Origin: Zygnema cylindricum
Lineage: Eukaryota; Streptophyta; Zygnematophyceae; Zygnematales; Zygnemataceae
Assembly (NCBI GenBank): GCA_037447655.1
Contig: JBBHKE010001969.1
Location: forward strand, 231,848 to 295,847
DNA: 64,000 nt
Direction: 5' to 3'
In this document: in pieces, positions 46,306 through 57,488 of the stretch
Layout of the letters: each line of letters opens with the position of its first letter
Position numbering within the stretch: position 1 is the first letter of the stretch
Notes under the pieces: model-generated
What the model was told of the DNA's origin: nothing
The model's database searches: none
The model's input: the letters and a program-made list of their open reading frames with translations, nothing else
Program-made: the position numbers and the translations under genes

Positions 46306-48171
46306 GGTTATGGGCCTGTCATCAAGAATTCCTATTTTTTCCGGGTATAAGTATGTTTACTGGGCGGATATGGTGGAGACACATTTTGAGAATGTCAATC
46401 TTTTGGATATATTGGATGGTTCGCTAGATGAATCTGATCCTTCATGGTCTAAGAAAAATACGCAAGCTCGTTCTATTCTAAAATTTTGTATATCTGAGGA
46501 CTTAGCTATGTCTCGGATAAAAATGAAAAAGGCAATTGATATCTGGAAATCCATTAAAAGTGATTATGAAAAGGTTAATGTTCAAGAAGAGCTTCTATTG
46601 GCTAGAAAAATTTGGGACTATAAGTACACTGGCGGTACAATGGCAGAATATTCTAACAAATTTCGTATCCTTGTAGATGCACATGCTTGTGCAGGTGGGG
46701 TGTTTCCTCAGTTTCAACAGGCAGCATTGCTCATGAGGGGTCTCCCTCGAAGTATGAAGGGAGCATTATACATGCTCAAATAGAAAGATAAAGCTAGCTG
46801 GACTTTACAGTTAGCCATCACTATTTTATTAGAAGAGGAAGCTACGTCTAATATTCTCAATGTTGAGCAAGTGGAGGCTTTTAATTCAGACTTCAGAAGG
46901 AAAGGTCAGTTTAATCAGCAACGTAATCAGTTTAACTAGTTCAGACAGTTTAATCATAGTGGAAATAGACAATCCAACAATGCATGTTTATATTGTAATG
47001 AGAGAGGTCATGGATACAAATTCTGTCATAAACTTAAACAAGCTAACGATACAAGTTTATACAGGCCGGGATGGCAAGAAAGTCAGTTTTACAAAACCTT
47101 CACGAAACCTACACCTCGTGGAAACGCACTGTTTTCAGCTTCTTCATCACTCCAAGACGAGACTCTGACATTTTCTGAGGAGGACGACACAGATCTATTC
47201 GCTATGGCAGCAGAAATGGAGGGAGCAAAGGACCCTGGATGGATTATGGATACAGGAGCATCAGCCCACATGTGTTGGAACAAGGCCATCTTCAAAAATC
47301 TGAAAGCAACGCCAGAGAAAAATATTTATTATGCTTGTGGAAAGAGAGTCCAAACTCGTGCTATGGGTGATGTGTCCTTGCTGGTTGATGCAGAAGGAAA
47401 AACAATTGAAAGGAATCTTCAAAATGTCTTATTTGTGCCTGACTCTAAGAAAAATCTGTTTTCTACGTCGTTGGTAGAGAGCAAATATTTATTATGTTTG
47501 TGGAAAGAGTGTCCAAACTCGTGCTATGGGTGATGTGTCCTTGCTGGTTGATGTAGAAGGAAAAGCAATTGAAAGGAATCTTCACAATGTCTTAATTGTG
47601 CTTGACTTTAAGAAAATTATGTTTTCTACATCGTTGGTAGAGAGCAAAGGCATTGAGGTTAAATTGAAAAATGGTCGGCAGGTTGTTAGCAAAAATGGCA
47701 AGGTTGCGATTACAGGTACTAGAGATAGTAGCAAGATGTATCACATGGATATGGCTAATACAAAGGAGAATGATGTTATGTACTCCGACGTTTTGCACTC
47801 AGATGAGTTTTGGCATAAAAGATTAGGCCATGTCAACTATGATAGTTTGAAGAAAATTGTCTTGATGGAATAATAGAGGGTGTATCACTCACAGATGAGC
47901 CGGTCAAAACTTGTGATGGTTGCGCTTTAGGCAAATTCCACAGATTGCCATTTCCTAAGGAGTCTGAGCATCAGTCAACGAAACTGTTGCAACAAATTCA
48001 TTCGGATGTTTTTGGTTTTGCGAAGGTTCCATCTGCCGGGGGTATGAAATACATGGTCACATTCACAGATGATTTTTCCCAAAAGTTTACTTCATGAAGG
48101 AAAAGAGTGAAATGTTTGGTCACTTCAAACACTATAAAGCATGGGTTGAAAAACTTCATAAATTACCTATT
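46247..48171 (+). pseudogene. El-3 gag, protease and start of integrase
   Basis: MSTSTTTATPPPAPVVVEQQ from the LTR leads into VMGLSSRIPIFSG across the primer site. The gag core has DIWKSIKSDYEKVNVQEELLLARKIW. A TAG at 46781 is followed by further reading, a knuckle CLYCNERGHGYKFC (near 46984) and the protease WIMDTGASAHM (near 47230). The pre-integrase region has FWHKRLGHVNYDSLKK and CDGCALGKFHRLPF, and the integrase start is FTDDFS. It is broken by stops, a tandem duplication and the LTR at 48172. Confidence 0.88.
47321..47645 (+). repeat. Tandem duplication of about 162 bp in the El-3 protease region
   Basis: Two adjacent copies, each from AATATTTATTATG to GTTGGTAGAGAGC, with about a dozen differences. 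The second copy restores the reading onward into KGIEVKLKNG. The divergence shows that the duplication is not recent. Confidence 0.9.
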
Positions 48172-48796
48172 TGAAACTCTAAGACCTCCATAAGTCCTCA
48201 GAGTAGACAGCTTCCAAGAAGCCTCTAGGATAATCCTGACCCCTTTGTGTTTCAGCAAAAATAACTGCCACCCTGGCAGACAAAAACCCTGACCACTTGC
48301 ACCTGTGTGAAGGCAAGACTCCCCTGAGTCGATAGCAAAAAGAATCTCTGAATTTGCTCCCCTGAGCAGTAAGTTATGGAGGGTCAAAGTTGACCTTTTG
48401 TACAGAAGCTCTCTGGGAGAGAGGGTCCTATCTTCTAATTTTTCTAAGTCCTATCTCTCTCACAGACTCTATCTACTGATGTACGGAACCAATCAAAATT
48501 GAGTTCCGTACGCAAAAGTACAGCTGCTGGTGTACTTTAGGTACGGACATTGTACGACATGGCCTAAATGTCGACACATGTCATATCCGGATTCGGTGCC
48601 ATAATCTCCGGAGATTCCACGATCCAACGTAATTTCGCCACGCGTCATCCGATGTGGCGATGGCCACAAACCGCCGAAATCTTCCTCCGCGATCTCGGCG
48701 CTAATTGCGGCCATCCGATTAGAATCTAATTTAATCGTAGCCGTAATAAATACATGTGCGGTATTTGTTTCACTTACGAAACAAATGCGCGGTATT
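48172..48796 (-). mobile_element. Truncated minus-strand LTR inside El-3
   Basis: It starts TGAAACTCTAAGACC as the inverse of an LTR end and carries the CTCTCTGGGAGAG hairpin, GTAC-rich block and TTTGTTTC...GAAACAAA stretch of the El-6/El-2 LTR group. Its own 5' third is missing where it abuts El-3 RNase H (VGSLIYFMNCTR). Confidence 0.85.
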
Positions 48797-49445
48797 GACA
48801 GATAGTGGGAAGCTTAATATATTTCATGAATTGTACCCGTCTTGACATTGCTGCAGCAGTCGGGGTATTGAGCATGAGTGTAGAGAATCCGAGAAAATTT
48901 GACTTTGATGCAGCAAGGAGAGTCTTAAGATATTTGGCCGAAACCAAAGACCTCAAACTCACACTAGGCGGAGGAGAAGTAAAACTGCAAACGTGGAGTG
49001 ATGCAAGCTATGGCAACATTCCAAGCCGAAATCCACCACGAGACTCGTTCTACAAGTTGGGAACGATACTTGTTGCTAGAGCAGCAAACTTCAAAAGGTG
49101 ATATCACAGTCGACAATGGAGTCAGAATATATGGCAGCAAGCTCGGCCCTCAAAGAACTCTTATGGGTAAAATCCATGTTACAAGAACTAGGATACATAC
49201 AAGTTGGTCCACAGGTGATCTGGTGTGATAACCAGGCTGCCATTACCATTGCTTCTAACCCGAGTCATCACTTCAAAAGTAAGCACATGGATGTACAATT
49301 ACACTTTGTAAGAGAAAAATTGTTCCCTGGGGTGATTAAATTATGTTATTTACCAGATGCAAAAATGATTCCTGACATGCTAACTAAAGCTCTTCCTCCT
49401 CCTAAGCTGAAGTATTGTAGGGACGCAGTGGGATTAAGTGAATAG
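48797..49445 (+). pseudogene. El-3 RNase H
   Basis: SLIYFMNCTRLDIAAAVGVLS, then LQTWSDASYGN, a frame change, then STMESEYMAASSALKELLWVKSML, WCDNQAAITIA, MDVQLHFVREK and ALPPPKLKYC to a TAG. These are the copia RNase H and tail motifs; the RT before it is deleted. A polypurine tract, CTTTAGGGGAG, precedes the 3' LTR. Confidence 0.92.
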
Positions 49446-49605
49446 TTGAATTGTTGCACTGCTATGCTGCGATGTTGCGCTAAGTCCAACAATGAGATTT
49501 AGTGGGACAGGGTGACTTGCTAATTGCTATACAACTATACTGCAAAGGTGCGCTAGTTTGTCACCGCAGCTGTGCCGGTATACTGAGTCTAAAGCTTTAG
49601 GGGAG

Positions 49606-50390
49606 TGTTGTCTTTTGGAAAGCTTTCAGTCTCAGAGCAGCGCAGCAGCACAACAACTAAACAGAGAGCAGCACAGCTGCTATACAGAAGAGTAGCGCAG
49701 CTGCTATACGGCACAGCAGCGCAGCTGCTATACATCAGAGCAGCGCAGCTGCTATACAGCAGAGCAGTGCAGCAGCACAGCAGCAGAGCTGCGCAGCAGC
49801 AAAACTGCAACACAGACAGGACAACGCAACCACGATTATATTTGATATGTTCCGTACAAACAACGCAGCGTCTCTTATTCTTAATATGATTCTGTACAGG
49901 ATAGAGCAACTGCGATAGATATGATTCTATTCAACTTAGTGGGTAACTCAGTGGTAGCTTAGTGATTGCTCAGTGGTAGCTTAGTGATAGCTCAGTGGTA
50001 ACTTAACAGATTAGTGGTAGCTTAGTGGTTTCACTAACCGCTCAAGTACACAGGTGTTGCCAGTTAAACACAAGTATAAGACTTAGGACTCAGAACATAT
50101 TATGTATCCAGACTTCCAAGTAGTAAAACTGCACACAGTTTTTGGGAAACTTCAGATTATTATATCTTGAGTGTTGTCAAGTCAATTGTGCTAAAACTTT
50201 GGGAGTTGTCAGTGTTTATGCTACTCTATATTCTGATAGAGTTTTGTGAGGTTTGGATGCTTCCATAAGAATTGGTGAGCACTTAAGAACAGCTGTTTGG
50301 TAAGATTCTTGATAGCTTCTGAGAGTATATCATGTCTACTTCTACTACTAGAGCTGCTCCTCCACTTGCACTGGTGGTCGTAGAACAACA
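49606..50390 (+). repeat. El-3 3' LTR
   Basis: As the 5' LTR, but with a longer minisatellite (about five units of AGCAGCGCAGCTGCTATACAG-type against about two), which explains its extra length. It ends GTAGAACAACA. Confidence 0.92.
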
Positions 50391-52930
50391 ACAAAGGAGG
50401 AAAGATGTTAGATTACAGTAATGATCTCTCTTTTTGTATATGGGGATGGAAAGTGCCGCATGGACTGGTAAAATGAAAATGAAAGTTAACACCCTTATCA
50501 TGAAGTTACCAGTGAGTACGAGAACATAGTGTACCGAGTACTGGAAATGCCTGATAGTTTATGGAAATGGAAAAGAGTGGTGAGGACTTTTGCAGGAAAA
50601 CACAATAGAGATTAGGAGAGGAGGAAAGAGCATTCAAGCTCTAGCAACACGAAGGGACCGATATGGGAAGGACCCGAAGACACCGTACAAAGGGGAAAGA
50701 GATCATTCAGGATGACCGAGGCTCCCAAAGGGTCTTTGTCATTTTAGCAAAAAGCCGAGACACTTCATCGCAGATTGTGTCAAGCTGTCAGAGCTGAGGC
50801 TCCAAGGGAACCGTAGAGGGAGTTCTTCAGAAGTGATAATGGGGGGGAATATACCTCTAACGAGTTTGAGGAATATCACAGAGATGAGGAAGTGTAGCCC
50901 CAGAAAAATGTACCATATAACCCGGAACAAAATGGGGTAGCTGAGAGGTTGAATCGAACACTAGTAGATAGTGCATACAGTATGTTGGCCGACAAGAAAA
51001 TAGGAAAAAGATTTTGGGCAGAATCAATGAACTCTGCCAACTACATTAAAAATATAGTCCTTCCCTCAGCTGTAAAGGGAGTGACACCTTATAAGAGATG
51101 GGTTGGAAGGAAACCAGATATCTCACACCTTAAAGTATTCGGTAGCCAAGTTTACAGTCTTGACACAGATAGGAAAAATTGGAAAGTAGATACTAAGGGA
51201 AAACCTAGATACTTTGTGGGATATGATGAGGATGTTAAGGGATGTAGTGTCTATTACTTAGCAAGGAAAGATATCATTCTGGTCAAACACTTAGTTGTCA
51301 TGGATGAAGGGAAGTCATTTGACCTCTTCAAATATACAAAGAATATAAAAATCAGATTTAAGTCCGAAAGTGAGGAGAACTCGGTCGTTCCCGAAAGGGA
51401 CATGAGTGAAACCGTGATTCCAGATTCAGGGGAGATCCGAGATAAAATAGACTCACCGGAAACCTCACATATCCTTATGGATTTTGAGGAGATTAAAGAC
51501 GTGGGACAAGAACCGACTTGTATGGACAGGGAAGCCGATGAGACAGTGAGGAGAAATCCAAGACTTCCATCCATTCCAGCTTCAGAGTTTGAGGGAGGGA
51601 GAAGGAGCAGCAAAAGGATACAGGAAAAACATGCCGCTCATAAGGTAACTAAGCTATCTCAACCAGATAAGCCTCAGTCTTACTTGGAGGTAGTGAATAG
51701 TCCGGAGAAAGAAAGATGGATTAGAGTCATAAATGGTGAGATGGCCTATATTATGGAAGACAATACTTGGGAACTAGCGGATTGTCCCCCATACAAAATA
51801 CCTATTGGGTGTAAATGGGTATTTAAACTAAATTTGAACCAAGATAATACCATTGAGAGATATGATTGGTAGCGAAAGGGTTAACCCAAAAGGAGGGGAT
51901 TTATTATGAAGAGACCTTTACTCTAGTTGTTTAGTTCCTATCAGTAAGGATTCTCCTCAGTCTGGCAGCAGAGGAAGACATGGAAATACACCAGATGGAC
52001 ATTAAAACTGCTTTTTTTAATGGTGAGTTAGAGGAAGAAATTTTCACGAGGCAACCCGAAGGGTTCGTGGAAGAAAGAGAAGAGAGCAAAGTCTGCAGGC
52101 TCATTAAATCCTTATATGGATTGAAGTAGGCTCCCCATCAGTGGAATAAGAAACTTAATGAGTTTCTCACCGGTTTGGGATATATCTAGATCAGCCCTAA
52201 CCATTCTATCTATATGTTTGAACATGAGAATGGTGTCATTATTATTGCAATCTATATGGATGATCTACTTGTGCTCTTTAAGTCTTTGGAAAAGATTAAT
52301 AGGCTGAACAAAGATCTTAGAAGGAGATTTGATATGAGGGATTTAGGTGAGGCAAGATACATTTTGGGGATCCAAATGGAGAGAGATAAGGGGGAAAAGG
52401 ATTATCGGACTTACTTAGAAGGAAGCAATAGGTAATATGCTTGAAAATTCCAGATGGAAAATGCTAACAGTTGTACCACTCCCATGGACTTGAAAAAAGT
52501 AAATAATGGGAGTGTAGAAAGAGGAGTGATGATCTTAGATGATCAGATGAGTCCTAAGGAGATAGAGTTTATGAAGTTTATCCCTTATAGACAGGTCGTA
52601 GGAAGTTTGATCAATTTTATGAATTTTACCAGGTAGGACATAGCGAAGCCGTTGGAGTACTCAGTAGGAGTCTTAATGATCTTAGGAAAAGAGACTGGGA
52701 GGCAGCCAAGAGGATCATAAGATATCTGGTGGGAACCATAGAGTTATGGTTGCATTTCGGAGGAGAGCACACTGGCATCACTACTTGGAGTGATGCTAGC
52801 TATGGGGACGTACCTTTGAGAAGATGCACTCCCGGGTATGTGTTGTATGTGGGGGAACGTGCTTGTTGTTGGAGCAGTAAGCAAAAAAAGGTGGTTGCTC
52901 AGTCTACTGTGGAGGCTGAGTACATGGCCT
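50391..52930 (+). pseudogene. El-1b gag right part to RNase H, with internal deletion
   Basis: It resumes at GGKMLDYSNDL, then has a decayed knuckle near 50738-50780. It then jumps from just after the knuckle to the middle of integrase (SDNGGEY-like, near 50833), so protease and pre-integrase are deleted. An open frame at 50949-51872 covers the integrase end and RT start; the RT has several stops (GLK* near 52128, IYMDDLLVL near 52250 for YVDD). RNase H (TTWSDASYGD, QSTVEAEYMA) breaks off at about 52930 against inverted El-4 sequence. Confidence 0.88.
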
Positions 52931-55900
52931 TTTTCTTCTTCCAACTCTTTGTGCAAAAAGGCCGTTTTAATATCCATCTGGTGGATTTCCATATCCTCCG
53001 CTGCGGCTATACTTAAAAGGATTCTAACAGAAGGAAATCTGACTATAGGTGCAAAGGTTTCTTCGTAGTCTATCCCCTCTTTTTGAGTATATCCTTTTGC
53101 AACTAATCTAGCTTTGTACCTCTCAATGGTATTATCCGGGTTTAATTTAAGTTTAAAAACCCACTTACATCCGATCGGTTTTCGGTCCGGTGGACAATCT
53201 ACCAACTCCCATGTATTGGCTTCCATGATAGAGGCCATTTCTTCATTTATAGCTGTGATCCGCCGGTTACTTTCTGGAGTGTTTATGGCCTCTAAGTATG
53301 TTTGAAGTTCATCTGGGTGAGACATCTTTGTGAGTTGGTTATTTACTTGTCTTTCTTGAAGTCGTTTACTACTTCTTCTTCCCCCTTCAAAATTGGACGC
53401 CCGTATGGAAGGCATCATTGGGTTTCGTTTAGGGAGATTTTCAGCTCCCCTATCTTCCAATTCCGGTGTCTCATCAAGTTCCTCATCGGTTTCCACTTTG
53501 TATTGTGGCGTTGCCTCGGATGTTGTCCTTTCCTCCTTCTCCTTTGGTAGATCTGCAGATTTTTCTTTTTCTCCCTCTTCCTTCTCTTCATTTTCAAAAT
53601 CAAAGTCAGAAAACTGATCCGTTTCAAATCTGATTTTGACTTCCTTATTATATTTGAATGGATCAATGGACTTCTCTTCATTCATCACCACTATGTGTTT
53701 TACTAAAATTATATCTCTCTTTTTCAAGTCATACACTCGGTATCCTTTTGTGCTCTCATCGTATCCTACAAGATATCCTAACTTCCCTCTCCCCTCTAAC
53801 TTCCATTTAGTCTTATCGAAATCCAAACTGTAGACTTGACTTCCGAACACTCTCAAACTAGACAAATCAGGCTTTCTTCCTGTCCACCTCTCATACGGAG
53901 TTTCCTCCTTATTTGCTGAAGCTACGACTCTATTTTTGATGAAATTAGCATAGTTCATAGACTCCGCCCAAAACTGCAACCCTATCCTCTTATCAGTTAA
54001 CATACTTCTGGACATATCTCCTAAAGTTCTATTCACTCTTTCTGCTACTCCATTTTGTTCCGGATTATAGGGAACAGTTTTCTCATGATGAATTCCTTCT
54101 TCTTTAAGATATTCTTCAAATTCCCTTGAGGTGTATTCTTTCCCATTATCACTTCTTATCTCTTTTATTGAGGTTTCATGTAGTTTTTCACTCCATACTT
54201 TATACTCTTTGAAACATCTTAATACCTCTAACTTATGTCTAAGAAAGTATACCTTCGTGTATCTAGACCAATCATCTGTGATGGTTAACATCCATCTCTT
54301 CCCCCCATGTGAAGCATACCTAGCAGGTCCCCAAACATCAGTGTGAACTAGATCTAATACTTTCTCTCTCCTAAATGTGGTTGCCTTTGGAAATGGAAGT
54401 CTATGAACCTTCCCTTGGGCACATCCACTACAATCATCAAAGGTCTCATCATCCTCAAAAGTAATACCCTCCACTATTCCATTTTTCTTCATTTTCTTTA
54501 ATCTATCTAGATGCACATGCCCCAACCTTTTGTGCCAAAGCATCATCTCACTTGCACACGAGTAGAGAACACTCTTTTCATTGCAAAGCACAATTCTGAA
54601 CATTCCGTGACTGCCCTTCTCAGCTATGAAATAAACCTCATTATCAAAGCTTGCTGTGAAGATTCCTTTCCTAGTTCCTGTTTCAAACTCATTTTCATCT
54701 AGGACACCTGTTGAGACCAAGTTCTTACTAAGTTGTGGAATGTAAAGAACGTCTGAGAGTGTTACAATTGAGGCCTTTCCATTAACTAGAACCTTCAAGT
54801 CAACAGTTCCAACAAGACTTGTGGTTTCTACTCTACCATCTCCGTACTCTATCTCAACTGTTCGTATCTTTCTCAGTTTAGTGAACCACTTTTTATCTTT
54901 GCACATATGCATTGAGGCCCCTGAGTTTATGATCCTCCCATCTTCAGGTGGATCCCTCTTACTTCCGAAAGCACACTTTTGTCTCCGTGGAATGTCAACA
55001 TGATTTTCAGTGTTTTTCGGATTAAGAAGAAGCTCCTCAAGCTCCTTAAGCTCCTCTTCCTGTTCGGTTTCTTCTTTCTCTTGCTCATCATGAACTTGAG
55101 TTAGGAAAGCTTTTTTCTTTCCTCCATTTCTTGAGTTCCCTTGCCCATCTTTTAGTCGAAGATCTGCAAGTTTGCCACAATCTCCCATATTGTGTCCCGG
55201 TTTCTTGCAAAAGTGACATAATCCTCCTCGAGAAGTTCCTCTCCCCTGTCTATCAAATCTGCCACCTCCTTCTCCTCTTCTTCCAAAGTTTTGATAAAGA
55301 TCTTTCTCTCTCTCCTCATCACGCTTCCGCTAATCAGCTCCTGCAGACAATGCTTGTACACTTAGACTCCCGCTCCTATGCTCTATAGTGCTTTCTTTTA
55401 CTAAAATCATTCCCACTATTTCATCCTAATTCCAATTGCTATCTCCTATGTCCTGCAATCGATTAATGATATTCTCATACTCTTCAGGTAGTTTCATCAT
55501 TAATGTGTTCACTCTTTGTCTCTCAGACCATGAGTTACTTGCACTCTCTAGCTCTCCAAATAATTCTCCTAAATCATTGCAATAATTATTCATGCTTCCT
55601 CCCTTATAAGTATAAGCTGCAATCTTGTTTTCTGCCAACTGTTGCTGCTGCAATGATCCGCTCTTATATTTGTTAACTAGTGATATCCAAATCTGAGATG
55701 AAGATTTGACGTGCATAAGGGAAATGGCAATGCCCTTTGCTACACTTTTAAGAATTAAGAGCTTAGCAACCTTGTCTTTGAAGTTCCACTTTTCATACTC
55801 TGATCTTTCGATCTGAACCCTTGTCGCCGTTGCTAGTGGTGTTGCTGCCGGTATCGCCTTCGGCAATGGTGTCCCTTGAGTTGCAACTCCTCCCATTTCT

Positions 55901-56145
55901 CCTTCCATGACAATCTCCTCTCCTTCCTCGTCTTCATCCTCAGTGATGGTGGCAGCTTTTCTACCTACTGTAGAGGCGGAGGTGCCAAAAAAACGCGTTC
56001 CTCTAAACCCAGGTGGAGGTGGGCATCGAACTTGTCCGGACACTATGCCCCATAGGTGTTTCTCAAATAGTTCTCCCTCCATCATCATTTCCCAATAAAA
56101 AAAGTCCGATCCATCAAATATGGGCACCCTAGAGGGTGGGCCCAT
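52931..56145 (-). pseudogene. El-4 gag-pol, nearly open
   Basis: gag starts MGPPSRVPIFDGSDFFYWE with the ATG of the primer site; an upstream LTR frame like that of El-1 is closed by TAA. One TAG at 55426 and one near 55332 interrupt it. After these the frame is open for some 800 codons: knuckle CHFCKKPGHNMGDC, protease with INSGASMHM (Asn in place of the catalytic Asp), pre-integrase WHKRLGHVHLDRL and CSGCAQGKVHRLPF, integrase TDDWSRY, SDNGKEY and NGVAERVNRT, and RT GCKWVFKLK and FAPIVRFPSVRI. The open frame goes on past 52931 to 52744, but that part is only the antisense of El-1b. Confidence 0.9.
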
Positions 56146-56149
56146 AACA

Positions 56150-57027
56150 TGAAATTATGTGGTCTCCATTGACCCAGAGAATGAGCAGCCTATGTAAAGC
56201 CTCTATGATAATAATTTCCCCTTCTACTTTCCCGCTGAAAAATCGCCGCCCAGGCACACAAATATTCTAACCACTCTCACCCCTGTGAGGACAAGACTCC
56301 CCTGAGTCAAACGCAAAAAGAATCACTGAATTTGCTCCCCTGAGCAGTAAGTTATGGTTGGTCAAAGATGACCTTTATAGTTACAAGCTCTCTTAGAGAG
56401 AGGTACGTAAATTTCACTAAGTCCTTGTCTGTCTACTACTAAACCCTAGTCCAATACAAACACTATATAGTACAAGAAAGTACATTAGGCGATGTACTTA
56501 TTGTACGGCCATTGTACGACATGGCTTTCAAAGTGACGCATGTCAAAATAGGAGCCATGGTTCCTCCTCCCATCTTCTCCGGTATCCAATAGTATGGTGC
56601 CACTTGGCGTCGTGTGACGCTATCCCCAAAGGCCGCCGAAAGTTTATTGCGGGTGGCGGCTGCAATTGTGGCCGTCCGATCATTTGTATTTATGCGGCTT
56701 CGATTCGCATCCATGCATGAATTGATTAATGCGTATTTTCGTTAGTCTGCTGCAAATTAGCCCGTTTAACAATTACATAAATATGCGTGAAACGTAAGTT
56801 TATCGTTTCGCTAGTGCCTTAATGGATAAGGCTAAGGTCTAAGTAATATTCTGTAGACCTCGGTTCAAATCCGGCTAGAGGCAGTATTTTGCTACAAATA
56901 GTAAAATACCTTCTATTTCATTCTCCCTCCTAAATGACGCGGCAGCCATGGCGTGCCTTTGGTTCTCTCTTTCTCTCTCTTTACATTCTAACTTAACTAT
57001 AGAAGTGAACTATTAATTACCTCTTTT
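56150..57027 (-). repeat. El-4 5' LTR
   Basis: The right end is uncertain (CTCTTTTCAA on the plus strand), with the first LTR bases probably lost. The CACTTGTCGCAGTCACTGA stem-loop core is not present here; a CT-rich stretch lies in its place. Confidence 0.75.
56811..56882 (+). other. tRNA-like sequence in the El-4 LTR, antisense to the element
   Basis: The D-arm-like GCCTTAATGGATAAGGC, an anticodon-arm-like stem AGGTCT...AGACCT with an oversized loop, and a perfect B box GGTTCAAATCC. CTAG can pair at the acceptor ends. D arm and B box resemble a tRNA-Arg, but the loop is too long for a working tRNA. This is the best preserved copy of the LTR module. Confidence 0.65.
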
Positions 57028-57030
57028 CAA

Positions 57031-57483
57031 AAGAATTGAGCAGAGGGGATCTCGGACGACATAAAGACGACTCAGATGGCGACACGCGTCCACTCTATGA
57101 CCTTGTCGTACAGTGGCGGTATATAAAGTACATCGGCCACTGTACTTTTTGGTACGTTTCAGTCCCCTGATTGGAGCGTATTGCAGTTGATAGGGGTTGT
57201 GAGAGAGGGTTTGGGACTTAGGGGTTTTTGGTAGATAGCACCTCTCTCTCTCAGAGAGCTTGTATAAAATGGGCATTTTTGCCGACTCATAACTTATCGG
57301 CTGGTTGGCGGTTTTCAGTGATTCTTTTTCCTACTGACTCAGGGGAGTCCAGGCTCCAAAGGGGTGCACTCAAACTGTCAGTTTGCCTTCTTGGGTAGCA
57401 GTGGTTGTGGCTTGAAGTGGGTTAGTGAAAACTATCTAGAGGCTTCTTGTATTCTATGGTCCAATAGAGGACATTGAATTGCA
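57031..57483 (+). repeat. El-1b 3' LTR, right half
   Basis: It matches 44645-45087 (GGGGATCTCGGACGACATAA, TATAAAA box near 57262) and ends AATTGCA before GTGAC. Confidence 0.9.
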
Positions 57484-57488
57484 GTGAC

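Larger units (their letters stand above)
45594..50390 (+). mobile_element. El-3: third-level copia element with CAGC-rich LTRs
   Basis: The 712-bp 5' LTR (45594-46305) and 785-bp 3' LTR (49606-50390) start TGTTGT and end AACA. The target duplication ACAAA is perfect (45589-45593, 50391-50395), and deleting the element restores the El-1-like gag sequence. It is a different family from El-1 and El-2. The interior lost the rest of integrase and all RT around a minus-strand LTR piece (48172-48796). Confidence 0.93.
52931..57027 (-). mobile_element. El-4: minus-strand copia element, 3' half lost
   Basis: The 5' LTR is 56150-57027, the primer site 56135-56149 (inverse of TGTTATGGGCCCACC), then gag to the middle of RT. 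It ends in RT at TAFLHKELEEE, where it meets El-1b RNase H in opposite orientation. One deletion after insertion into the El-1b 3' LTR explains both the lost El-1b end and the lost El-4 end. The left target duplication is therefore gone. Confidence 0.85.
44079..57483 (+). mobile_element. El-1b: second-level copia element, sister of El-1
   Basis: The 5' LTR 44079-45087 and the right half of the 3' LTR (57031-57483) are flanked by GTGAC at 44074-44078 and 57484-57488. The interior is cut by El-3 at 45594-50390. The end of RNase H, the polypurine tract and half of the 3' LTR were lost together with the left half of El-4. The parts that remain are close to El-1 in sequence. Confidence 0.88.
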
